Shown: piece after piece, positions 21,601 through 30,334 of the stretch
How the letters are laid out: each line of letters begins with the position of its first letter
How positions within the stretch are numbered: the stretch's first letter is position 1
Assembly (NCBI GenBank): GCA_951640165.1
Contig: OX621259.1
Location: 1,674,001-1,738,000, forward strand
Source: Pseudoips prasinana
Taxonomy: Eukaryota; Arthropoda; Insecta; Lepidoptera; Nolidae
DNA: 64,000 bases
Direction: 5' to 3'
Notes under the pieces: model-generated
What the model saw: the letters and a program-made list of their open reading frames with translations, nothing else
Told to the model about the DNA's origin: nothing
The model's database searches: none
Program-made: the position numbers and the translations under genes

Positions 21601-23858
21601 TACTGCATGGATTAACTTCAAATTTTGCATTAATATTACTAAGAGGTCGGGTCAACATATAGGCTACATATTATCACGCTATCACCTACGGGGGAGGAGC
21701 TGTGATCTTATCTATCTATACATATAATAAAATCGTAGGAAAGTCAAAACTGTACATTGAATATTTTTTTAAAAGGATACTTGGGGCGTGATCTACATCG
21801 ATATCGAAACCAAAAATATAATTTTTAGATTTTTTGTCTGTTTGTCTGTATGTATGTCCGGGCTAAACTCAAAAAGTACTGCATGGATTAACTTCAAATT
21901 TTGCATGAATATTACTAAGAGGTCGAATCAACATATAGGCTACATATTATCACGCTATCGCCTACGGGGGAGGAGCTGTGATCTTATCTATTCATATAAT
22001 AAAATCGTAGGAAAGTCAAACCTGCACATTGAATTTTTTTTTAAAAGGATACTTGGGGCGTGATCTACAATCGATATCGAATCTAAAAATATATTTTTTA
22101 GAATTTTTGTCTGTTTGTCTGTTTGTCTGTATGTATGTCCGGGCTAAACTCAAAAAGTACTGCATGGATTAACTTCAAATTTTGCATTAATATTACTAAG
22201 AGGTCGGTTCAACATATAGGCTACACATTATCGCGCTATCACCTACGGGGGAGGAGCTGTGATCTTATCTATACATATATAAAATCGTAGGAAAGTCAAA
22301 ACTGTACATTGAATATTTTTTTAAAAGGATACTTGGGGCGTGATCCACAATCGATATCGAAACCAGAAATATAATTTTTAGATTTTTTGTCTGTTTGTCT
22401 GTATGTATGTCCGGGCTAAACTCAAAAAGTACTGCATGGATTAACTTCAAATTTTGCATTAATATTACTAAGAGGTCGGGTCAACATATAGGCTACATAT
22501 TATTACGCTATCGCCTACGGCGGAGGAGCTGTGATCTTATCCATACATATAATAAAATCGTAGGAAAGTCAAAACTGTACATTGAATTTTTTTTTAAAAG
22601 GATACTTGGGGCGTGATCTACAATCGATATCGAAACCAAAAATATAATTTTTAGAATTTTTGTCTGTTTGTCTGTATGTATGTCCGGGCTAAACTCAAAA
22701 AGTACTGCATGGATTAACTTCAAATTTTGCGTTAGTATTACTAAGAGATCGGGTCAACATATAGGCTACATATTATTACGCTATCACCTACGGGGAAGGA
22801 GCTGTGATCTTATCTATACATATAATTAAATCGTAGGAAAGTCAAAACTGTACATTGAATATTTTTTTTAAAGGATACTTGGGGCGTGATCCACAATCGA
22901 TATCGATACCAGAAATATAATTTTTAGATTTTTTGTCTGTTTGTCTGTATGTATGTCCGGGCTAAACTCAAAAAGTACTGCATGGATTAACTTCAAATTT
23001 TGCATTAATATTACTAGAGGTCGGGTCAACATATAGGCTACATATTATCACGCTGTCGCCTACGGGGGAGGAGCTGTGATCTTATCTATACATATAATAA
23101 AATCGTAGGAAAGTCAAAACTGTACATTGAATTTTTTTTTAAAAGGATACTTGGGGCGTGATCTACAATCGATATCGAATCTAAAAATATATTTTTTAGA
23201 ATTTTTTTCTGTTTGTCTGTATGTATGTCCGGGCTAAACTCAAAAAGTACTGCATGGATTAACTTCAAATTTTGCATTAATATTACTAAGAGGTCGGGTC
23301 AACATATAGGCTACATATTATCACGCTATCACCTACGGGGGAGGAGCTGTGATCTTATCTATACATATAATAAAATCGTAGGAAAGTCAAAACTGTACAT
23401 TGAATATTTTTTAAAAGGATACTTGGGGCGTGGTCTACAGTCGATATCGAAACCAAAAATATAGTTTTTTGAATTTTAGTCTGTTTGTCTGTATGTATGT
23501 CCGGGCTAAACTCAAAAATTACTGCATGGATTAACATCAAATTTTGCATGAATATTACTTAGAGGTCGGGTCAACCTAATCTAATGGGAGTAACCTTTGT
23601 GATTAATGCATCGTTGATTATTATTTTACTTTATTTGACTTACTGACTTTACTTAAAGATGACATCGGGTAATTTTTTTTAAATAACAGTAGCAGTCTTA
23701 AGTTTATTTCATAGCTAGGCTATTTATAGGTTAGGTTTTCTTAAATTTATATTGCTTTTTTCTTTTTAAAGTTATATTTTTTAGATTAAGCTAGAAGTAA
23801 GTAGTTATACTGGTCATCATTCAAAATTGTCGCGGACGAAGTCGCGGGCACCAGCTAG
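18613..23858 (+). mobile_element. Helitron with ~18 tandem copies of its 5' end
   Basis: About 18 head-to-tail units of 270-278 bp each begin TCTA(TA)CATATAATAAAATCG, the 5' end of the element. Each includes 'gtccgggctaaactcaaaaa' and 'ctacgggggaggagctgtga'. Only one 3' end is present: GC-rich hairpin 'gcggacgaagtcgcggg' and CTAG at 23855-23858. The element starts after A and is followed by T, as Helitrons are. A single-unit copy lies at 43223-43539. Units at 19166 and 20574 share a 40-bp internal duplication. Units near 19758-20100 and 21719-22060 share rare variants. So blocks of several units were copied together. Open frames of 60-90 codons in it are not genes. Confidence 0.85.
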
Positions 23859-24069
23859 TATGCTGTAATAAAATCAATTATTATCACCTACTATTATGTC
23901 TTAGATATATTCATTTTATTTTATAACTCCTAATTTTAGTATTCAGTATGTTTTTATTACACCGTCATATATGTTCCGAATGGTATTGGGTACAGTTGAA
24001 AATCAGCGCTACAGTCAACTCTGGTCTTTTAGTAACTGCATCAAATACGTAAAATTTGGATTTAAAAAC

Positions 24070-24300
24070 ATGTCATCATCATCATCATCATTACAGCTTA
24101 AATAAGTCCACTGCTGGACAAGCCTCCCTCAAGAATCATCTTGAGGGGATATGCCATAATCGCCACGCTTGGCAGGCGGGTTGGCGATCGCAGTATGATG
24201 GTCGTAGTACTCAGAAGGAAGCTGCTTCCCGTCCTCTGGTAGATATTCCCTCGGGTCGACTTCTACGCCCCCCACGGGATGAGATGGGGTGATGATATTC
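24070..24300 (-). repeat. RTE-type retroelement 3' end
   Basis: Starts with a (ATC)n run and 'aagtccactgctggacaagc', then 'ataatcgccacgcttggcag' and 'tcccacgggatgag'-like words. The same order is seen at 27340-27560 and inverted at 2105-2270. Confidence 0.6.
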
Positions 24301-24555
24301 TGATTCTGATATTTGTCGCCGTCACCACACAGCAGAAACCTGTACCTATTTATTATTTATTATAAGCATTGAAATATTTATGTATTGTATTTATTTATAT
24401 GTATTTTCTGTGTGTTCTGTATTGTACCCCAAATGCCAAATGTGTATTGGTATACCTTTTGTGTCTAATATTCTTCCTGTTATTTTTTTTTAAATTTCTT
24501 TATGTTCCTGTTAATTTTGTTCTTTCTTTTTTTAATTTATTTCTGTTTCGGCCCT

Positions 24556-24625
24556 AGTCGTCAGACAACAGCCTTTAAGCCATGCCAAAGCCCTACTGGG
24601 AGATTTGAACAACTCAGTCACTAGT
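24556..24625 (+). repeat. 5S-SINE family 3' fragment
   Basis: 'gtcgtcagacaacagccttt', 'aagccatgccaaagccctac' and 'tgggagatttgaacaactc' match the 3' part of copies C and D. No head. Confidence 0.5.
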
Positions 24626-24639
24626 GTGGGCCAAAAATG

Positions 24640-25010
24640 TATGTCCACGTCACTGCCCACAGTATCCTGGGACATGCTTTGCATTGCACACACGGTCATC
24701 TGATCACAAGCTAAGCAGAACTAGTACCTACTATGGAAATCAAATAACTGGTGTACTACATATACTCCTTCTTTTTGTAAATACATACTAATAGAGATAA
24801 TAACTAATGTAATTTGTGTCATATGTTTGTAAAGTAGCCCGCGACACAGGGTATAGATTGCTTAGTGCGGGCGTTGTCTTTAAAAAAAAAAACGAGACTC
24901 AGGACAAATAAACATGTTCCTGCACACAAATATTTATCATGTGTGGTAATCAAACCTACGAACTGCGGCGTGAAAGGCAAACATTTACCAACCACGCCAA
25001 CCGGTAGTAT
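24640..25010 (-). mobile_element. composite SINE insertion
   Basis: A reverse SINE tail (24650-24780, 'gtcatctgatcacaagctaa') and a reverse SINE head (24900-25005, 'gaaaggcaaacatttacc' and 'accacgccaaccgg') are separated by 24830-24895. That middle part is the plus-strand tail of the 407-type SINE ('gcgggcgttgtctttaaaaa'). It suggests one SINE landed in another, about 35 bp before exon 5. Confidence 0.55.
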
Positions 25011-25048
25011 TTAGAAGAAGCTCTTTTAATTCTTGTTTCTCTTTACAG

Positions 25049-25184
25049 CATTGGCCCCGTAGTAACCAGACAACCACAACTAGAGCCCCCTCAAGTTCCT
25101 CTGTCAGAGCCAGAACCACACTACCTTGTGTGCGTGCCGCCAGAACTTGAGTTCGTCAACTTTGTTGTTGGGAATCTGCATACG
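25049..25184 (+). CDS. DLEC1-like gene, exon 5
   Basis: Acceptor CTCTTTACAG ends at 25048; donor ACG|GTAATA starts at 25185. Phase 2 in, phase 0 out. A proline-rich linker (QPQLEPPQVPLSEPEP) leads into YLVCVPPELEFVNFVVGNLH. The pattern 'V.PPELEFVNFVVGN' is the first strands of an ASH/Ig-like domain of the kind found in ciliary proteins. The domain continues in exon 6. Confidence 0.75.
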
Positions 25185-25624
25185 GTAATACGATACGTTT
25201 GAGTTTAATGTTGCGACGGCTGCTAGGGCAGTACGTTCTCGAGTGGCGACGACGAACCGAACACGCAGCGTGCGCAGCTCCGGCACAAGATGGCTGCCGT
25301 TGGTGTGGGTTCAGCCCGCACAGCAGCTAGCTCAAACCCGTCAGATATTGACGTCTTAGGGCCTTTGCTCAGCATTACGGTTGATATGGAGAAATTTTAC
25401 GTAATATTTTTGTAACACGGAAAATACTACTTTTACCGAATATTGCACTTATTTAAAGTTAGACGTAGACATTATTACAGGCAGTTAAATGTCCAAAAAT
25501 AGCGTTGTGTCTTTTTCAAATTCAAATTGTTTATTTGCTTTAAACAGGGTGATACATAATGGGTGTATACCATTTCAGAAGATCTATAAAAACAGCATGC
25601 AAATATTAATTAATATCTTGAAAT

Positions 25625-25740
25625 AATGTCACACAGATCATCCTAGCCCCAAACTAAGCAAAGCTTGTACTATGGGTACCAGGCGACGATATACATACTT
25701 TATAGATAGATAAATACTTAAATACATAGAAAGATTTCTT
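25625..25740 (-). repeat. SINE tail, reverse
   Basis: 'cacacagatcatcctagccc', 'caaactaagcaaagcttgta' and 'ctatgggtaccaggcgacga' are the complement of the tail at about 985-1085. Confidence 0.6.
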
Positions 25741-25884
25741 TGTATTAACTAGGCTACGATGACCGTTCTTAAGAATTTTATTTTAATGTTTAAAATTTGG
25801 AATGAATTTGAATAAATCAAATTAGATGTTGTACACTATGCGTTTTGGGAAATTGTTAAAGCAGCATGCAATAGATATCAAAAT

Positions 25885-26002
25885 CTACCCCAGCTACCCC
25901 AATTTGTCAAATTTCTTTTATCGGTTTTGTACTTTATCACATAAGCATAAGGTTCGCTTTCAATTGGGGAAATTTGATAGATCTTGATGTGCTGGCGTCT
26001 GT
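25885..26002. mobile_element. 130-bp MITE, copy 4
   Basis: The inverse-oriented spacer ('aagcataaggttcgctttca') and the right end 'gatgtgctggcgtctgt' are intact; the left end is decayed. It ends 44 bp before exon 6. Confidence 0.65.
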
Positions 26003-26046
26003 ACCTGAAACTTTGAAGATAAAAATATACTTATTAATTCCATCAG

Positions 26047-26302
26047 CAATCTATTCGCTTGATAAACGTATCGAAGTTCGAGCTGCGCCTGTCCGTCCGG
26101 CCGCCCGCGCGCCGCGCGCTGCGCGTGGCCCTCGCCGGAACGCGCGGCCTGGCGGTGAGCGCGGGCGCGGCCGCCGAGTTGCGCGTACACTTCACCCCGA
26201 GTGACGTGAGAGCTATCACCAGTGAACTGCACGTGAGAGTCTCCTTGGGGAGAGCGGTGGTGGTGCCTATTAATTGCTATATGCAACCACCACTACTGAA
26301 CA
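26047..26302 (+). CDS. DLEC1-like gene, exon 6 (Ig-like domain)
   Basis: Acceptor TTCCATCAG ends at 26046; donor A|GTGAGT starts at 26303. Phase 0 in, phase 1 out. Encodes QSIRLINVSKFELRLSVRPP, an Ala/Arg-rich stretch, AELRVHFTPSDVRAITSELH and RVSLGRAVVVPINCYMQPPL. The run 'IRLINVS...LRV.FTP...SELHV...VVVPI' is a complete ASH/MSP-type beta-domain. The exon is far richer in GC than its surroundings, as expected for coding sequence here. It is the clearest evidence for the gene's family. Confidence 0.8.
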
Positions 26303-26344
26303 GTGAGTATTTTAGGTTTAAATTCATTTTTTATACTGAATGGG

Positions 26345-26600
26345 TTTGCGCTTGACCACGACCTCACCTGATGGTAAGTGAACATGTGGTCAAAGGGCAC
26401 CGCGCGTACCCATAAGATGCGTCTTCACTCTAGCCTTGAGTAAAGCCATGTTATACGAGTCTGGAAACACGTCGTTCGAGAGGGTATTCCACTGCTTAGC
26501 CGTGCATATGATGCATTAAATTAAATCTTTCTAGGAACGATAGCTAGATCAAAAAGAGAAAGAGGTCAGGTACAGGACCGACGGCTTTACGTGCTCTCCG
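26345..26600. repeat. LINE/SINE-like dispersed segment
   Basis: 'cgacctcacctgatggtaag', 'cataagatgcgtcttcactc' and 'gagagggtattccactgctt' read like a common lepidopteran retroelement 3' end. There is no second full copy in the window. Confidence 0.4.
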
Positions 26601-26736
26601 AGGCACGGGGGTGAATTACCGCCAACTTCCAGACTTCCGGCTGATACTGCTGATATGTTAAGCTACTATTGTGCTACCAATGTAAGATCTTTTAAAACCA
26701 TATTTACTTGCAAATAAATCTTTGACTGTCTTTTTA

Positions 26737-26838
26737 CGATAAAATCCCAAAATCACTTATTGGCCCGACCCGGGATTTGAACCCGGGACCTCATTTCCTG
26801 CGGTTGACTACGCTACCGCTAGACCAACGAGGCAGTCC
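26737..26838 (-). mobile_element. tRNA-like SINE head
   Basis: The minus strand reads 'gcctcgttggtctagcggta' (A box) and GGTTCAAATCC (B box), followed by 'gggccaataagtgattttgg'. The head is almost tRNA-shaped but continues into a SINE tail. I take it as a SINE, not a tRNA gene. Confidence 0.65.
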
Positions 26839-26984
26839 CTTCTAATAACTTGTTGGTTAATATAGATTTGTTTGTTGACTTTTAACTGAAATTCCACTTT
26901 GAACTGAAATTCCTATAGTTAGTACAAAAATGCGCCTTTAAGGTAAAGGTTAAAGTAATGAAAGGACAATTGTATGTTATCTCA

Positions 26985-27098
26985 AATAAAATAGAATAGA
27001 ATAGATTAGACTAGACTAGATGAGACGAGACGAGACAAGACAATCGGACCGGACCGGACCGGACCGGGACGGACCAAACCAAACCAAACTAAATTAAA
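26985..27098. repeat. drifting pentanucleotide tract
   Basis: A 5-bp periodic run changes along its length: AATAG, then AGACT, ACGAG, GGACC and AAACC/AAATT. It ends about 12 bp before the exon 7 acceptor. Confidence 0.8.
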
Positions 27099-27110
27099 TT
27101 GTATCTACAG

Positions 27111-27307
27111 TTGTAATTCCCGCGGTCACGACTCCCGAGTTCTCTGTCACGGAAGAGGACTCGCAAAGTACAGCAGACGACGCGCTGGCGCTGGGCGCGC
27201 GGCTACTGGGGGACGCGCACTGCGCACGAGTCGTCTTGGAGTGTGGGGCGAGACACGCGGACTTCTTCCTGCTCAGTGAAGACTCTTGGCTCACCTATAC
27301 CCTTGCA
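27111..27307 (+). CDS. DLEC1-like gene, exon 7
   Basis: Acceptor GTATCTACAG ends at 27110; donor GCA|GTACGT starts at 27308. Phase 1 in, phase 0 out. Encodes IVIPAVTTPEFSVTEEDSQS, then DALALGARLLGDAHCARVVL, then HADFFLLSEDSWLTYTLA. 'LALGARLLGD...RVVLECGAR...FFLLSEDSW' is the start of a second Ig-like domain. There is hardly any pyrimidine tract upstream, because the pentanucleotide repeat occupies that place. Frame and phase agree with both neighbours. Confidence 0.75.
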
Positions 27308-27339
27308 GTACGTTTGTGAATGAACTGATCGTACGATAT

Positions 27340-27560
27340 ACATATCATCACCATGTCAGCCGAATTACGTCCACAGCTGGACAAAGGCTTCCTCAAAAGA
27401 TCCACAATAGAGTTGTGTCCATCATTCGGAGGGATATGCCACAATCGCCACGCTTGGCAGACGAGTTGGCGATCGCAATATCATAGTATACAGAAACGCT
27501 GCTGCCCGTTCTCTAGTAGATACGCTTCCCACGGGATAAGATAGCGGTGGCGATAGTGCA
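27340..27560 (-). repeat. RTE-type retroelement 3' end
   Basis: 'catcaccatgtcagccgaat', 'gtccacagctggacaaaggc', 'cacaatcgccacgcttggca' and 'cttcccacgggataag' follow the order seen at 24070-24300. It starts about 30 bp after the exon 7 donor. Confidence 0.55.
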
Positions 27561-28024
27561 TGCCCTCAGCCACACAGCAGTAATACATTATAATCATAAT
27601 AATTTTCTCCTGATTTAAACTAGATCTACTGGCCGTGCACGATGGAGTGTTAGTGCCAACTTTAATGTATGGAAGTGAAAGTTAGGTATAGCAGATTAAA
27701 GTAAAAGTTAAAATAGAATAAATTTAGTGAAAATGAGAGCTCTGAGAAGTATGTGTGCGGAATACGAAATACTGACTTTTCCGCCACTACGCTCTCTAGT
27801 GGCGGAAAAGTCGATAAAGTCACATGGATTGAAAGGGCATGCTAAGATGATTTAGATATGATAAGATAAATATAATAAGGTTTATTGGCAGAAAGTATTT
27901 GTACATGAATTTGTATTACCTAAAACACTCCACAGTAGGATGAGGCTGTTTCGTGAGAGCTTTTACAACCTGGCATTACAGATACAGACTTACGGAACAA
28001 TATAAAATACAAGCTTAAAACTAT

Positions 28025-28336
28025 ATGCGGATGCTTCGAGATAATATACTAAGTGCCTGTAGATTGTCTAAAGGCTTGACTGCAGAGTCGTTGGGTTTCT
28101 CGAATTCGTCACTGCCGGTATATGTTCATGAACACTTGACACTCAAAAATAAATTGTTATTTCGTGATTGCCGAGAAGCGGCTACAAAGTGTAACTACAA
28201 GTTTGTATGGGTCAAGAATGGGACAATTCTTGTCAGGGAAAAAGAACAAGCCAAGGTACTTGCTATTAAAACACGCCATGACTTGGATAAAATCAAACCC
28301 AGACCAACAGAAAAAAATGTTACAAATATGCCTTAG
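28025..28336 (+). pseudogene. LINE ORF1 C-terminal part (FP-like)
   Basis: About 100 codons: RDNILSACRLSKGLTAESLG, VYVHEHLTLKNKLLFRDCRE, YKFVWVKNGTILVREKEQAK. This matches the C-terminal domain found in many insect LINE ORF1 proteins and in the FP family ('YVNEHLT....LF..AR.A....YKFVW..NG.I.VRK'). That part is thought to act in RNA/nucleic-acid binding of the retrotransposon RNP. The N-terminal coiled coil and RRM-like part are missing, so the insertion is 5'-truncated. The stop is at 28334-28336. Confidence 0.7.
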
Positions 28337-28944
28337 TTCACAATTTATTTTTCATACCTTTTCATATTTCGCAATTTATTTAGTTTTATGTTTAGTATTT
28401 TCCTTACATTTATCATTACTAGTCGTAGTACAGCTCTTAGTTTGTGAATACCTTACTATAGTTTATGTGTTTTTTCTTTATCTTCCATATTACTTATATA
28501 CCAGCCATTAATGTTTTTGTTTAATCTCCTGTACCCATGGCGCAGTGTTAGAAAAGGGCCCTACCCTAAAGAGAATAATTATGTGTCGTTCTATTACTTC
28601 ATACAAATACATATATTCCTGTTTATGATTATTGTAAAAGTTATGAAAGCTATACTAAATGATCCTGTAGTACTTGTCCGCTCAGAATTCGTACAATTGA
28701 AATACTTTTGTTATACCAGTCCATTCGTTTATATACAAAGTACACGAACAAATGGACTTGTATTTAATGTACCTATATTAATAATATTGGCTATATATCA
28801 TAGTACATTCGCCTCATTATTTTTTAAATCGGATAAAAACGATATTTATGTGTTATTGCTTGAATTAATCTCTAAATTTTATGTCTTTTGTCTTAGTTTA
28901 ATAATTTGTAGTTTAATATTTAAAATTTAAAGATAATAATTTAA
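28337..28944 (+). other. LINE inter-ORF spacer, unusually long
   Basis: About 600 bp between the ORF1 stop and the first ORF2 residues. It contains an open frame of 139 codons (28511-28930) rich in Phe, Ile, Leu and Tyr with hydrophobic stretches (e.g. FYYFIQIHIFLFMIIVKV). Base composition alone could give this in AT-rich DNA. I do not assign it a product. Confidence 0.4.
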
Positions 28945-29025
28945 CATTTTACTATCAGAATTGTAGGGGAATCCGCACCAAGCTGCATATTTTATATATG
29001 AATATATTATTAAACTGCTATGATA

Positions 29026-30334
29026 AAGGGTGTCCAGCGGAAAATTTTCAACTTTAAATTATCGTTATTCATTTATTAGCGGGGCTAGAGGCACGGGAGG
29101 GGTAGCGTGGGTGGCATCATCTATGCGGATTTGTCAGTAACCATGAGTCATTGGTCGGGAGCGCACCGCGCATTTGCGGTTGAGCAATATTTAAAGTGTG
29201 GTGAATCGTTGGTTCGAGCGCGTCGTGCTTTCTGTTCGCACTTCGATATACGGCGATTAAACAATGGTCCTAGCACGCAGCTTATATGGTCATGGGTGCA
29301 AAGATTTCGACAAGAAGGGGCAGTGGTTAATAGGCCGCTAACAGGACCGTCTACGTCAGCAGCAACGCCAGAACGTGTGGCACAGGTGCGACAAGAAATT
29401 ATTAGAAATCCCAAAAAATCGGTAAGAAAGATTGCGGCCTCTACAGGCATCAAGAAGTCAACAGTGCATGTGATTTTGAAAAAAAAATTAAAACTTCATC
29501 CTTATAAAATCCAAATCGTACAAAAACTGAATGAGAACGATTATGTTTTAAGAGAAACGTACGCTCGAACGATGTTGGAACGTTTTCGGACCCCTAGAAC
29601 ACTTGGAAACATATTGTTTAGCGACGAAGCTCATTTCCACATCGGGGGCTATGTAAACAAACAAAATATGCGTTACTGGAGCCCCAACAATCCAAGGGAA
29701 CGGCATCAAAAGGGTTTGCACTGCCCTAAGACGACTGTATGGTGCGCGATTTCTGCTCATGGAATAATCGGTCCATATTTTTTTAATGAGAGAGAAACTG
29801 TCACTTCCTCGGTATACTGCCGTATGATTGACGAGTTTTTGGTACCGCAATTGCAAGTGTTTAACGGACGCAACAACAGAACACATTTTCAACAAGATGG
29901 GGCAACTCCACACACTGCCAGGGTCTCAATGTTGCGGCTAAGGGAAATTTTCCCTGGAAAATTAATAAGCAAGTACGGAGACATACCCTGGCCACCTCGA
30001 TCGCCAGATTTGACGCCGTGTGATTTTTTCTTGTGGGGTTACCTTAAGTCTAAAGTGTACTGCAATAATCCCCGTACCATAACTGCCCTACAAGTAAATA
30101 TTCGGCGTGAAATCGCTGCTATCCCCCCAGAGCTTTGTTCGCGCGTACTTGCCAATATGAGGGTTCGATTACAAGAGTGTATTACGAGAAATGGACGTCA
30201 TTTGGAAGACATTATTTTTAAGAAGTAAAATCCGCAGACCCATATTACATTTTAAAATTAAAATAAAAATTTTATACTAATTTGTTTATTTGTTTTTAAA
30301 TTTTTAAATCGAAAAATTCCCGCTGGACACCCTT
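29026..30334 (+). mobile_element. complete mariner-like transposon, TA target site
   Basis: The ends are AAGGGTGTCCAGCGG and CCGCTGGACACCCTT. TA lies on both sides (29024-29025 and 30335-30336). It contains one intact transposase gene. Removing it with one TA rejoins the LINE endonuclease frame exactly, which proves the boundaries. Confidence 0.9.
29143..30228 (+). CDS. mariner-like transposase, intact (DD36D)
   Basis: 361 residues from MSHWSGAHRAFAVEQYLKCG. An upstream GTG extends the frame by 12 codons, but MSHW.GAHRAFAVE is the familiar start of this insect family. The N-terminal half has two helix-turn-helix DNA-binding units; IRKIAASTGIKKSTVHVILK-like sequence (about residues 105-130) is the second. 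The catalytic triad is in FSDEAHFHI, HFQQDGATPHTA and WPPRSPDLTPCDFFLWGYL. By my count 36 residues separate the second and third Asp. That differs from classical mariner (34). No stop or frameshift. It cuts and pastes DNA between the TIRs of its own family. A decayed relative lies at 5344-6266. Confidence 0.85.
   Translation: MSHWSGAHRAFAVEQYLKCGESLVRARRAFCSHFDIRRLNNGPSTQLIWSWVQRFRQEGAVVNRPLTGPSTSAATPERVAQVRQEIIRNPKKSVRKIAASTGIKKSTVHVILKKKLKLHPYKIQIVQKLNENDYVLRETYARTMLERFRTPRTLGNILFSDEAHFHIGGYVNKQNMRYWSPNNPRERHQKGLHCPKTTVWCAISAHGIIGPYFFNERETVTSSVYCRMIDEFLVPQLQVFNGRNNRTHFQQDGATPHTARVSMLRLREIFPGKLISKYGDIPWPPRSPDLTPCDFFLWGYLKSKVYCNNPRTITALQVNIRREIAAIPPELCSRVLANMRVRLQECITRNGRHLEDIIFKK

Noticed and set aside
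18614..23549. Many 60-91-codon frames on both strands
   Set aside because: All are the same frames in each copy of the Helitron unit and depend only on the repeat sequence.
18613..23858. CRISPR-like array
   Set aside because: Units of about 275 bp have no unique spacers and the genome is an insect's.
26059..26355. Stand-alone 98-codon gene
   Set aside because: It is exon 6 of the DLEC1-like gene read into the following intron.
26761..26838. tRNA gene on the minus strand
   Set aside because: A and B boxes are good but the sequence continues into a SINE tail, and I could not close a proper acceptor stem.
28511..28930. 139-codon membrane-protein-like frame as a gene
   Set aside because: It lies in the LINE spacer, in very AT-rich DNA where hydrophobic frames arise easily. 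Listed only as spacer content.
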